Part shown: one piece after another, positions 41,446-49,697 of the stretch
How positions within the stretch are numbered: the stretch's first letter is position 1
Layout: the number at the start of each line of letters is the position of its first letter
Assembly: GCF_003932715.1 (NCBI RefSeq)
Contig: NZ_CP020700.1
Coordinates: 3,804,501-3,868,500 of the forward strand
DNA: 64,000 nt
Origin: Streptomyces tsukubensis
GTDB lineage: Bacteria > Actinomycetota > Actinomycetes > Streptomycetales > Streptomycetaceae
Direction: 5' to 3'
Position numbers and translations under genes: made by a program
The notes under the pieces: generated by a model
Told to the model about the DNA's origin: nothing
The model's input: the letters and a program-made list of their open reading frames with translations, nothing else
The model's database searches: none

Positions 41446-41759
41446 CCACGGCCTTACGCGCCTACGACTGCTGGGCCGCCGCCCGCACCCGCGATTCCAC
41501 CGAGCCCATTTCCCTCGGAACCCGCACGGCACCCAGCCCCCGCCTCGCCCTGCGCTGGCTCCGGAACCGCACGGCAGCCATCACGGCCCAGCTCGACCCG
41601 CCGTACGCCCGCCCGGGACGGGACTGGCTCACCGACGAGGCCGAACAGGAAGAGGCTCTTGCCCTTCTGGCGACGGGCCACGCGTACCGGGTCACGCTCC
41701 ACGACGACCAGACGACATACGTCATCGCCGCCACGCCGCCGAGGACGGCCGCATGGTGA
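41439..41759 (+). CDS. AICE hypothetical protein A
   Basis: 106 residues, no recognised family. Basic first half, then EQEEALALLATGHAYRVTLHDDQTTYVIAATPP, which could be a small alpha/beta fold. Starts inside the preceding ATPase gene. Its first 12 bases (ATGGTGACCACG) are identical to those of the following gene. Confidence 0.55.
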   Translation: MVTTALRAYDCWAAARTRDSTEPISLGTRTAPSPRLALRWLRNRTAAITAQLDPPYARPGRDWLTDEAEQEEALALLATGHAYRVTLHDDQTTYVIAATPPRTAAW

Positions 41760-42109
41760 CCACGACCCCGGGCTACTGGTGCGAATGCCGGACCACGGAC
41801 ATATTCGTCGCTTCGATCGACGCCCCCACCGCGGACCACGCGGTCCGCTGGATCGCGATCGCCCTCCACACGATCCTCCCGGCCCTGGACCTGGACGCCT
41901 CAGCCCATGCCTGGCGCTGGCTCCAGCAGGACCGCCACACCACGACCGAAGACCTCCACCAGGGCCGACCGGTCACCCTCACCATCACGACGCCGACCAC
42001 CCTCATCACCTGGACAGCCCGCCCGGCCCTCTTCCTCCCCCTGGCGCACCGCCACAACATCCAACTCCCACCCTGCGCAGGAGTCTTCAGACCCACACCC
42101 ACCCCGTGA
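41753..42109 (+). CDS. AICE hypothetical protein B
   Basis: 118 residues, no recognised family (MVTTTPGYWCECRTTDIFVASIDAP...AWRWLQQDRHTTTEDLHQG). Overlaps the preceding gene by seven bases, so the three genes 41017-42109 form one operon. Cys pair near the N-terminus. Function unknown. Confidence 0.5.
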   Translation: MVTTTPGYWCECRTTDIFVASIDAPTADHAVRWIAIALHTILPALDLDASAHAWRWLQQDRHTTTEDLHQGRPVTLTITTPTTLITWTARPALFLPLAHRHNIQLPPCAGVFRPTPTP

Positions 42110-42439
42110 GTTACAACTTTCTCTACTGTTTCAAGGCGCCGCGCAAGCGCGTCGCGCGCGGCCCGGCCTCTCGGCCCGGGCCCGACGTTCCTGTCTCCGC
42201 CCCACTCCGGCCCCGGCCCGGCCGGTCCGCGCGACAAGCTGCGGGGAGAACCCCTCTGTGGCTGGGGGTCGGCTCCACGGCTTTAGGCAGCCACCATGCG
42301 GTGAGCCTCGAAGACCGGGGGCCCACTCGGACCAACAGCGGGCAGGTCCACAGACCGCCCGAGCCGCGAAAGCTTACGGGCCCCCGGCCTCTCACCCCAT
42401 GGCAGCTCCCGCCCAAAGCCGCTCCACCAACCTCAGACG
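42110..42439. other. AICE intergenic stretch, no gene seen
   Basis: 330 bp between convergent genes. Alternating GC-rich and mixed sequence, with a short GCGCAAGCGCGTCGCGCGCG palindromic patch near 42141-42160. No convincing ORF. Confidence 0.45.
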
Positions 42440-42832
42440 TCAACGCGCCCGCGTCAGCTCAGCCAGCATCCGGTCGGTGTCTGGTTCCGTGATCTCCCAC
42501 CTATCAAGATCACCGCTTACCTTGTAGAAGGGCTCAAGAGCCGCCAAGGCGACCTTTGCCTCGTGCATGAGGTCGACGAATCGGTCAATCCCTCGCTCTC
42601 TCAGCCGTTGGTTGTATGCCTCAACCGTGGCCTCATCGCCTCCGACGTAGTGCGCAGGAACCCCGTGCGCGAAGTGGCGAGCTACTTGAGCGCTGCGGAG
42701 GGCCGAAATCGCGATATTGAACGCCTCTCGGCGGGTCCGTCGCCACGCGAGATGAGCCGTCAGCCACGGCGCCAAAGAGGCGCCAACAAAGGCCCCAACA
42801 AGGCCCAGTACCGGAGTCCACCAAGTGTTCAC
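42440..42832 (-). CDS. Membrane-anchored hypothetical protein near right att
   Basis: 130 residues. One N-terminal transmembrane helix (WWTPVLGLVGAFVGASLAPWL), then a helical cytoplasmic domain (REAFNIAISALRSAQVARHF ... FVDLMHEAKVALAALEPFYK). Lower GC than the core genes. Similar single-span proteins occur as cargo in Streptomyces elements. Function unknown. Confidence 0.6.
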   Translation of the reverse strand: MNTWWTPVLGLVGAFVGASLAPWLTAHLAWRRTRREAFNIAISALRSAQVARHFAHGVPAHYVGGDEATVEAYNQRLRERGIDRFVDLMHEAKVALAALEPFYKVSGDLDRWEITEPDTDRMLAELTRAR

Positions 42833-43004
42833 TCAACCCCCTATTCCTCTTGCTGGCCAAAAGACGCAACCAACCCCCAGTTGAGTTCCGGCAGCCCCCA
42901 CCCACACTGCTTCGAGACCAAGAGACCCGTGCCCCATCCGTGCCCGTTCTCTCGGGATATCACGGTGAACCACGGCGTCGAGCGGGCATCACCAACACGA
43001 ACGA

Positions 43005-43033
43005 CCCCCGACCATTTCACATGGTCAGGGGCC
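43005..43033 (-). terminator. Terminator after tRNA-Ser(TGA)
   Basis: CCCCC-GACCAT / ATGGTC-AGGGG hairpin with a five-base loop and one bulge. It sits just beyond the tRNA 3' end on the minus strand and is supplied by the AICE. Confidence 0.6.
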
Positions 43034-43043
43034 GTTTCAACGT

Positions 43044-43098
43044 GCGGTGGGTGTGGGATTTGAACCCACGGTGACTCGCGCCACGACGGTTTTCAAGA
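43044..43098 (-). repeat. att copy 3 (within intact tRNA-Ser(TGA))
   Basis: 55-bp sequence identical to att copies 1 and 2. Here it is continuous with the tRNA 5' half, so this is the side where integration restored the tRNA gene. Confidence 0.9.
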
Positions 43099-43129
43099 CC
43101 GTTCCCTTAGGCCGCTCGGGCAACCCACC
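43045..43129 (-). tRNA. tRNA-Ser(TGA)
   Basis: 85-nt class II tRNA. Acceptor GGTGGGT pairs with ACCCACC, discriminator G. Anticodon arm ACGGT-CTTGAAA-ACCGT gives anticodon TGA; long variable arm. It is the integration target of the adjacent element: its 3' 55 bp occur twice more in the window. Confidence 0.96.
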
Positions 43130-43209
43130 CAGCGCCCCGCCGTGTCCGGCGTGGAGCGGCCTACAGCGTACCGGCACGGCGGCCGGTGTCGCAGCAGCCT
43201 TCCGCAGGG

Positions 43210-44772
43210 TCAGGAGCTGTCGCCCGTACGGGAGCCGAGGGTGAGGGTTGTCTTGGACTCCTTGCCGTCGCGCTCGTAGGTCAGGGTGACCTTGTCGCCG
43301 GGCTTGTGGTTCCAGATCTCGCTGATCAGGGTCGGGCCGCTGTCGACGGGCTTGCCGTTGAACTCGGTGATGACATCGTTCGCCTTGAGGCCGGCCTTGG
43401 CCGCCGGGCCGGTCGGGGGAACCGCCGGGCCGCCGTCGCTGCCCTTCTCCGGGATCCGGGCGCCGCCGGCCGCACCGGAGACGTCGACGGTGGCGCCGAT
43501 GACCGGGTAGACGGGCTTGCCAGTTTTGATCAGCTGCTCGGCGACGTTCTTCGCCTGGTTGATCGGGATGGCGAAGCCGAGGCCGATGGACCCGGCCTGG
43601 CCGAGGCCGTTGCCGGTGGACTGGATGGCGGAGTTGATGCCGATCACGGCGCCGCGGGCGTCGAGGAGCGGGCCGCCGGAGTTGCCCGGGTTGATGGAGG
43701 CGTCGGTCTGGAGCGCGCTCATGTAGGAGTTGATCCTGCTGTTGGCCTCCCCGCCGGAGGCGACCGGGCGGTTCTTGGCGCTGATGATGCCGGTCGTGAC
43801 CGTGTTGGACAGGCCGAAGGGGGCGCCGATCGCGATCGTCGAGTCGCCGACGGCGACCTTCTCGGAGTCGCCGAGGGCCAGCGGGGTCAGACCGGACGGC
43901 GGGTTCTTGAGCTTGAGCACCGCGACGTCGTAGCCCTGGGCCCGGCCGATGACCTCGGCGTCGTACTTACGCCCGTCGGAGAACGTCACCGCGAGGGTGC
44001 CGCCTTCCGCCGCGGAGGCCACCACGTGGTTGTTGGTGAGGATGTGGCCCTGCTGGTCGTAGACGAAGCCCGTGCCCGTACCGCCGCCGGAACCGCCGCT
44101 GCCGGGAAGCTCGGCGCCGCCGCCCTCACGGCTCGACTTCGCTTCGATGGTCACCACGCTCGGCAGCGCCTTCGCGGCGACCGCCGCCACCGTGCCCGGC
44201 TCCCGCTTGAGGTCCTTGGGGATCTCCGTGGACGTGATCGTCGTCGAGGAGCTGTCCTCGTCACGGTCGGACGCGGCCCAGTAGCCCGCGGCACCGCCGA
44301 CGCCGCCCGCAACGAGGGCGGCGACCAGAATCGCGGTGACCAGGGTGCTGACGCGCTTGCGGCGGCGGGGCTTGGGTTCGGCGGGCGGGACCGGGGCGCC
44401 CCAGACCGGGCCTTCCCCTCCCCCGTACGAAGGGAGGGCCGGCGGAGCCGCCCAGTCCGCACCCTGCGCGGGGGCCGGGGGAGCCGTCGGCGGCGCGACC
44501 GGCGCGGGGGCCTGCGGGTAGTCGGGGGAGCCGGACGCGGGGGTCGGCGGGTAATCGCGGGAGCCGGGCGGCTGCGCCGGAGGGTTCGCCTCCGGGCCGG
44601 GTGCCGCGGCGGGCGGTACGGGCGCGGACGCGCCGGGCGCGGGTGCCGGAGCCGCGGCGGGCGCCGGGGGCGGCCCGTCGGGAGCAACCGGCGGCACAGG
44701 GGGTACGGGCGGGGTCGCCGGGGTCCCCGACTGCTGCGCCGGTCCCTCGGTGCCCTCGTACTCGGTGCTCAC
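43210..44772 (-). CDS. Membrane-anchored HtrA-type serine protease with PDZ domain
   Basis: 520 residues. Pro/Ala-rich cytoplasmic tail (1-140), one transmembrane helix (141-164), trypsin-like domain with catalytic H249 (TNNHVV), D282 (YDVAVLKL) and S365 (GNSGGP), and a PDZ domain (~425-515). HtrA proteins degrade or refold damaged exported proteins. All catalytic residues are present. GTG 44772 has CGGAGGAGAG upstream. A promoter candidate stands at 44887-44916. Confidence 0.92.
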   Translation of the reverse strand: MSTEYEGTEGPAQQSGTPATPPVPPVPPVAPDGPPPAPAAAPAPAPGASAPVPPAAAPGPEANPPAQPPGSRDYPPTPASGSPDYPQAPAPVAPPTAPPAPAQGADWAAPPALPSYGGGEGPVWGAPVPPAEPKPRRRKRVSTLVTAILVAALVAGGVGGAAGYWAASDRDEDSSSTTITSTEIPKDLKREPGTVAAVAAKALPSVVTIEAKSSREGGGAELPGSGGSGGGTGTGFVYDQQGHILTNNHVVASAAEGGTLAVTFSDGRKYDAEVIGRAQGYDVAVLKLKNPPSGLTPLALGDSEKVAVGDSTIAIGAPFGLSNTVTTGIISAKNRPVASGGEANSRINSYMSALQTDASINPGNSGGPLLDARGAVIGINSAIQSTGNGLGQAGSIGLGFAIPINQAKNVAEQLIKTGKPVYPVIGATVDVSGAAGGARIPEKGSDGGPAVPPTGPAAKAGLKANDVITEFNGKPVDSGPTLISEIWNHKPGDKVTLTYERDGKESKTTLTLGSRTGDSS

Positions 44773-44886
44773 AGTTTCTCTCCTCCGGGGTCCACAGATG
44801 CTCGTATCGGTCGGGGAATCCGCTCTGCAACTGTCTCGGATCAGCATTTCCCACAGGCCGTCAGACCACAGTAAGCAGGACCTGTG

Positions 44887-44916
44887 CTTATAGCGTCCTC
44901 CCTTTATATGCGACAA
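44887..44916 (-). promoter_or_regulatory. Promoter candidate for HtrA-type gene
   Basis: On the minus strand, TTGTCG (44916-44911), 18-bp spacer, TATAAG (44892-44887). It lies in an AT-rich patch about 115 bp before the start codon. Confidence 0.5.
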
Positions 44917-45045
44917 AACGGTCGGAGGCGGTGAGCAGCCGGAGACCGGTCCGGCGGACGCTCCGTCCGGCCGTGCGCCGGGCGCACGGCAGCGTTTCCG
45001 CGCCCCCGCGCACATCACGGGCCCCCGCGGTGACACCATGACGCG

Positions 45046-45918
45046 GTGACCTCAGCACGACAGCAGAACATCCAGGTCGTGGCCCACCGCGGCGCCTCCG
45101 AGGACGCCCCCGAGCACACCCTGGCCGCGTACATGAAGGCAATCGAGGACGGCGCCGACGCCCTCGAATGCGATGTCCGGCTCACCGCCGACGGCCACCT
45201 CGTCTGTGTCCACGACCGGCGCGTGAACCGCACGTCCAACGGGCGGGGCGCCGTCTCGGCCCTGGAGCTGGCCGATCTCGCCGCGCTCGACTTCGGCACC
45301 TGGAAGGGGCGCGAGGACTCCGCCGAGAGCCCCGACTGGGGTGATCCGTCCCTCACCTCCGTCCTCACCCTGGAGCGGCTCCTCGAACTCTCCGCCGACT
45401 CCGGGCGCCGCATCGAGCTGGCCATCGAGACCAAACACCCGACGCGCTGGGCGGGCCAGGTGGAGGAGCGTCTGCTGCACCTCCTGGCCCGGTTCGGGCT
45501 CGCCGCCCCGGCATCGGCCGCGGAGTCGCCCGTACGGATCATGAGCTTCTCGGCCCGTTCGCTGCACCGGGTCACGGCGGCCGCACCGACCCTGCCCACC
45601 GTCTATCTGATGCAGTTCGCGGGTCCGCGGCTGCGCGACGGGCGGCTGCCCGCGGGGGTACGGATCGCGGGCCCGTCCATCCGGATGATCCGCAACCACC
45701 CGGAACACGTCGACCGGCTGCACCGGGCGGGCCACCAGGTCCACGTCTGGACGGTCGACGATCCGGCGGACGTCGAGCTGTGCGCCCGGCTGGGCGTGGA
45801 GGCGATCATCACCAACCGGCCGCGACAGGTGCTCACCCAGCTCGGCCGTGACAGCGGTGACGGTGACGGCAGTGGCGATGTCGGCGGGGGCGGCGAGCCC
45901 ACCGCCCCCGGGATGTAA
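45046..45918 (+). CDS. Glycerophosphodiester phosphodiesterase
   Basis: 290 residues. GDPD TIM barrel without signal peptide, so cytoplasmic. Motifs: AHRGA (catalytic His), PEHTLAAYMKAIEDGADALECDVRLTADGHLVCVHD (metal-binding E/D and second His) and LAIETK. Releases glycerol-3-phosphate from deacylated phospholipids. The C-terminal ~25 residues are Gly/Asp-rich and dispensable-looking. GTG 45046. Confidence 0.9.
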   Translation: MTSARQQNIQVVAHRGASEDAPEHTLAAYMKAIEDGADALECDVRLTADGHLVCVHDRRVNRTSNGRGAVSALELADLAALDFGTWKGREDSAESPDWGDPSLTSVLTLERLLELSADSGRRIELAIETKHPTRWAGQVEERLLHLLARFGLAAPASAAESPVRIMSFSARSLHRVTAAAPTLPTVYLMQFAGPRLRDGRLPAGVRIAGPSIRMIRNHPEHVDRLHRAGHQVHVWTVDDPADVELCARLGVEAIITNRPRQVLTQLGRDSGDGDGSGDVGGGGEPTAPGM

Positions 45919-46170
45919 TACGCGCCACATCCGGGCCGCCACGGCTCCGGCGATCTCCGGCCCCCGACCGACCGCTTGCCACGCTTTCGCACCGGTACGA
46001 GAAGGAATGCCCCGCCTTAGTTGCACATGACACCCACTACGGGGAGTGCACCGGCGCATTCACAACGTACTCCCGGGTCAGGAGTGCCCCATCAGGCCGC
46101 TCGGGCCCGGTTTCCGGCCCGGCCCATCGGGGCATTCACACGGTGGCGTGGGGCAAAGGAGGTCTCGGGG

Positions 46171-46743
46171 GTGGCGTTGGTGGTGGCACAGCACGTGCCC
46201 ACGTCGTCGAGCATGGCCGTACCCCATGGCCCTGCGGGCGTGGGTGAGGCAAGGCACCGAATGCGTGAGCATCTACGCATGAGCAAAGTGCCCGAATCGG
46301 TTGTCGACGACGCGATGCTGATTCTTTCCGAACTGCTCAGCAATGCCTGTCGGCACGGCAGACCACTGGGTCATGCGGATCGCGGGGACGGCAGCATCCG
46401 GGCCGCCTGGCGCGTGGACCGGGCCGGACGGCTCACGGTCGAGGTGACGGACGGCGGCGGACCCACCCGGCCCGTGCCGTCGACCCCCTCGGTCACCGCG
46501 CGCGGCGGTCGCGGGCTCCAGATCATCACGGCCCTGGCCCAGGAGTGGGGCGTCCGCGACCATCCGGCGGGCGAGGTCACCGTATGGGCGCTCATTGCGG
46601 ACGGGGCTCGCCGCGATGCGTACGCTACGCGCGTCACCGGCGGCGCCCCGGGGTTCGGCTTCGGGTTCGCCGAGCCGTACGACGGGGGCTACGACTCGTC
46701 GTACGACCCCTCGTACGACGGGCCGTACGACGGGGTCGCGTAG
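46171..46743 (+). CDS. HATPase_c anti-sigma-like protein with YD-rich tail
   Basis: 190 residues. GHKL ATPase of the RsbW type: N-box ELLSNACRHGRP, G1-like TDGGGPTRP and G2 GGRGLQIITALAQEWG. It ends in an unusual tail with repeated Tyr-Asp (Y-D-G-G-Y-D-S-S-Y-D-P-S-Y-D). GTG 46171 is chosen because AAGGAGG stands eight bases upstream; a longer ORF from 46021 has no such site. Probably binds a SigB-type sigma or an anti-anti-sigma protein. Confidence 0.85.
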   Translation: MALVVAQHVPTSSSMAVPHGPAGVGEARHRMREHLRMSKVPESVVDDAMLILSELLSNACRHGRPLGHADRGDGSIRAAWRVDRAGRLTVEVTDGGGPTRPVPSTPSVTARGGRGLQIITALAQEWGVRDHPAGEVTVWALIADGARRDAYATRVTGGAPGFGFGFAEPYDGGYDSSYDPSYDGPYDGVA

Positions 46744-47138
46744 CGCACCCGGGATCGCGCCGAACGTGTTCGCGTAGAGCCTGCTCCGTACTTCGTACTT
46801 TGTACTTTGTATGTCGTACGTCGTACGGAGCAGGGCGATAGGGCCGGTGCGGCCCGGGCCCCGGGCCGCACACCGTGGAGCAGCGGCCCGCGGCGCGGCG
46901 GCGCGGGGTGCCCCGCAGCACCGGGTGGCCGTCGGTCGCCGGTCGCCGGGTGGTCGCATGCGTGCCGTCCGGGATCGGGTGCGTGCCGTCGGGTTGCCTT
47001 CCGGGTGCCGTGGCTTCCCCGGAGCGCGGGGCGACTAGGCTCGCGCCAGGACCGACAGACCTCACGACCCAGTCATCCCGCGCCACGTGCCGCACCTATC
47101 GCACCACGCGCCGCTGTATCCACGGGAGAAGCCGCACC

Positions 47139-48125
47139 ATGGCCAAGAAGCGCCCCCAGACCTCATCCGCCGAGCAGCAGCTGAAGGGCCGGGCCGTCGG
47201 TGCCAACGAGCCCGTGCCCGTGGTCGGCGCCCGCGAGCCCTGCCCCTGCGGATCGGGCCGCCGCTACAAGGCGTGCCACGGCCGGGCCGCCGCGCATGCC
47301 GTCACCGAGCTGGTGCAGCGCCCGTTCGAGGGGCTGACCGGCGAAGGCGACTGGGTCGCCCTGCGCGAGCTGGTTCCGGCCGCGACGGTGGAGCTGACGC
47401 TCAAGGGCGGGCTGCCCGACGGCGTACCGTCCGTGACGCTGGCGACCGTACTGCCGATGGCCTGGCCGGCGCTCCGCCGCGACGACGGCTCGGTCCTCCT
47501 CGGCGTACAGAACGACACCGCGTCCGGCGACCTCAGCCGAGACCTCGCCGACACCCTGAGCCGTGCGCTCCAGGCGGAGCCGGGCACTCCGGTCGCTGCC
47601 GAGCGTGCCGCTTCGGACCAGGGCCCCCGGCTCCAGGACCTGCTCGACCCGCATGCGCCCTTCGAGCCCGTGGTGCACTCCGGGTTCGAGTTCTGGGTGC
47701 CGGAGGCCGAGTCCGCGTCCCCGGACGTCGCCGCTTCCCTGGAGCGGGCGAACGCCGCCGCGCTCCCCACCGTCAAGCTCTCCGGCGTCGAGTCCGCCTA
47801 CTGGTGCGAGACCCCGGAGAAGAACCATCTGCGGTGGGTGATGACGCACCCCGAGGAGGAGCTGCTCTCCGCGCTGGCCAGGCTGCATGCGGCCGGGGAC
47901 AGCTCGCTGGGCGAGGGCACCCGGCTCGTCGGCTCGTTCCGGGCCCACGGCCTGGTCGTCCCGGTCTGGGATCTGCCCACCGGGATGGGCGCGGAGGAGT
48001 GCGAGAAGCCCGCGGCCGCGTTCGCCGAGCGGCTCGCCGGGGCACTGGCCTCGGACGCCCCGCTCACCCCCGAGGAGCGCCGCGCGCGCGGCGGACTCAC
48101 CAATCGGCAGATCACGCTGAGCTGA
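47139..48125 (+). CDS. DUF5926 family protein with SEC-C zinc motif
   Basis: 328 residues. The N-terminal SEC-C motif (P-C-P-C-G-S-G-R-R-Y-K-A-C-H-G, residues ~35-48) binds zinc as in the SecA C-terminus. The remaining ~270 residues correspond to DUF5926. No signal or membrane segment. ATG 47139 follows GGGAGAA. Function unknown; SEC-C suggests docking to SecB-like or ribosomal partners. Confidence 0.82.
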   Translation: MAKKRPQTSSAEQQLKGRAVGANEPVPVVGAREPCPCGSGRRYKACHGRAAAHAVTELVQRPFEGLTGEGDWVALRELVPAATVELTLKGGLPDGVPSVTLATVLPMAWPALRRDDGSVLLGVQNDTASGDLSRDLADTLSRALQAEPGTPVAAERAASDQGPRLQDLLDPHAPFEPVVHSGFEFWVPEAESASPDVAASLERANAAALPTVKLSGVESAYWCETPEKNHLRWVMTHPEEELLSALARLHAAGDSSLGEGTRLVGSFRAHGLVVPVWDLPTGMGAEECEKPAAAFAERLAGALASDAPLTPEERRARGGLTNRQITLS

Positions 48126-48180
48126 ACACGCCAATTATTGCGGCCGACGCACAACTGGCCTGAACACGACGCCCTGTTGA

Positions 48181-48206
48181 ATCCCGGGCCGGTTCCGGCC
48201 CGGGAT
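48181..48206 (+). terminator. Terminator of DUF5926 gene
   Basis: Perfect 12-bp arms ATCCCGGGCCGG / CCGGCCCGGGAT with a TT turn, 55 bp after the stop. Confidence 0.75.
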
Positions 48207-48342
48207 CCGTGGTCGGAGCAGGTCCGCGGTCCGGGAATAGCGGGTGACTCCAGTCACAACTCCCGCCGTACTCAGCCGTTTCTCTGTCCGAATAACCGAG
48301 ATCGAATTTGCGAACCGCAGATCTCTTGTTACCGTTCTAAGA

Positions 48343-48382
48343 GCCCGGTCGCTGGTGCATCCCCCGTCGCCAGCGACCGGGC
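48343..48382 (-). terminator. Terminator serving the convergent exported-protein gene
   Basis: Perfect 13-bp arms GCCCGGTCGCTGG / CCAGCGACCGGGC with a 14-base loop, flanked by GAG/CTC. It lies in the 382-bp gap 48126-48507, in which I see no gene. Confidence 0.75.
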
Positions 48383-48507
48383 CTCTGTCGTTTCCGGGTA
48401 CAGGCGCAACCTGACCGAAAAGTCGGACCGGAAGTTCCGCTTCCTCCCGGCTTCTGCCCGGCCTCTTCCCGCGTTCCCCGCGGCTCTTCCGGCTCTTGTG
48501 CCGACGC

Positions 48508-49284
48508 TCAATGCTGCGTCGGATCAACGGAGTTGCTGCCGGAGCGGAGCAGCAGCGGCCCGTCGCCCCGAGCGCCCGCGCCGGACCCCGGAACGGGTCG
48601 GCTCCCCGGCCGGGACCCGCCTCCCGCCTCGGCTCCCGTCCCGACTCCCGCCCCGGTCTGTGCGCCTTCCGCCGCCGCGAACTCGGCCACCGCGAAATAA
48701 CCCCGCAGACCGCGGGAAGGCACCTTCGGCGTCTCACAGACGCCCGGCTCATCGCCCGCTTCCACCACGCAGTTCATCTGAAGCGTTCGGCGTCCGGGAC
48801 CCATGAGAGTCAGTACGGAAGTCAATTCCCCGCCCGTGGCATTCCGGTAGTACGTACGCCCCCAGGTGGCACGGCCATCGGTCAGTACACACGTCTGGGC
48901 CTCGACTCCGTCCGGAGAGGTGAGTTCCGGTCCGCAGTGCGCCCGGGTGGCGCCCGCGGACCCGGCTCCGGATGCCGCACCGGGCGGCTCCGCACCCGCC
49001 GGACCGGCGGCTTCCGTGGCCCCGGGTGCCGTGCCCTGCCCACGGCTGGGGTGATTTCCGGCCGAGTTTCGGGCGATGCCGTCCGGCTCCGCCGCCGCGC
49101 TCCGGGTCGACGGCCCGTCCGCACCGGAGGCCGCGGGCGGCCGGCCGGCATCGGGCTGCCGGCCGTCCAGGGCCCGTACGATCCCGGACCCGTTCGGCAC
49201 CCGGCCTTCACCCGCCACAGCTGCCAGCGGCGCCAGGACAGCTGCGACCACGACCGAGGTGATGCCGACCATGCGGAGATTCAT
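48508..49284 (-). CDS. Exported hypothetical protein
   Basis: 258 residues. Sec signal (MNLRMVGITSVVVAAVLAPLAAVAG), a low-complexity Ala/Gly/Pro region (30-115), then a ~90-residue domain with three Cys (AHCGPELTSPDG; QTCVLTDGRATWGRTYYRNATGGELTSVL; LQMNCVVEAGDEPGVCETP gives two) and a disordered C-terminus. The central domain is beta-rich. No family recognised. ATG 49284 chosen at the signal peptide; a longer ORF upstream runs through a purine-rich tract and is not credible. Confidence 0.75.
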   Translation of the reverse strand: MNLRMVGITSVVVAAVLAPLAAVAGEGRVPNGSGIVRALDGRQPDAGRPPAASGADGPSTRSAAAEPDGIARNSAGNHPSRGQGTAPGATEAAGPAGAEPPGAASGAGSAGATRAHCGPELTSPDGVEAQTCVLTDGRATWGRTYYRNATGGELTSVLTLMGPGRRTLQMNCVVEAGDEPGVCETPKVPSRGLRGYFAVAEFAAAEGAQTGAGVGTGAEAGGGSRPGSRPVPGSGAGARGDGPLLLRSGSNSVDPTQH

Positions 49285-49300
49285 GGACACCTGCCGACTG

Positions 49301-49463
49301 CGAGAAACGGCGGAGGACGGGGGAAGCGCGAGAAGCGGGAGAAGCAGAGGCGGAGCGGCGGAGCGAAGGGGACGAGAAGGAGGGAGAAGGATGAAGAAGG
49401 AGGAGCGAAGAAGGCAGCGGCAGCGGGCAGCAGGAGGAGGAGCACGGGCAGAGAAGGTGAAGC
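49301..49463. repeat. Purine-rich tract in upstream region
   Basis: About 160 bp of G/A-dominated plus-strand sequence (GAAGG, GGAGGAG, GAGAAG motifs, few T) within the gap 49285-49697. On the transcribed strand of the exported-protein gene it would be a C/T-rich leader. No gene seen. Confidence 0.6.
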
Positions 49464-49643
49464 CTTGGGTACGGCTGCGGGCCGCTGAGCCCGGGGAACA
49501 CCGGCAACACCCGGGCAGCGGTGCGAGCAACCGGTGCGGGGCGACGATATCCGTGTCGTACGGGGGCGGGAGGTGCCGCGCACCCGATTCCCGTACAACT
49601 CGGGCCTACTCCTACCCGTTCGGGTGACACCCGGGAAACAGAA

Positions 49644-49671
49644 AGGCCGGGCCCGTAGCCGGGCCCGGCCT
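49644..49671. terminator. Terminator after primase-like gene
   Basis: Perfect 12-bp arms AGGCCGGGCCCG / CGGGCCCGGCCT with a TAGC loop. On the minus strand it follows the stop at 49698 and ends in TTTC. Confidence 0.85.
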
Positions 49672-49697
49672 CTGGATCAGTCGCAATCGGCCGGGAT

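Larger units (their letters stand above)
33997..43098. mobile_element. Actinomycete integrative and conjugative element (AICE), pSAM2-like, in tRNA-Ser(TGA)
   Basis: About 9.1 kb between att copies 2 and 3. It holds the full AICE core on one strand: int, xis, rep, a small membrane gene, a transfer gene, spdB, FtsK-like tra and an SCO3933-family regulator. Divergent from these are GntR (KorSA-like) and NUDIX (Pif-like) genes and accessory genes. All core genes are intact and mostly overlap by 1-4 bases, so the element is probably still able to excise. Confidence 0.9.

Noticed and set aside
42110..42439. Possible extra small gene in the AICE
   Set aside because: Frames here are short, lack RBS and domain similarity, and overlap only the ends of neighbouring genes.
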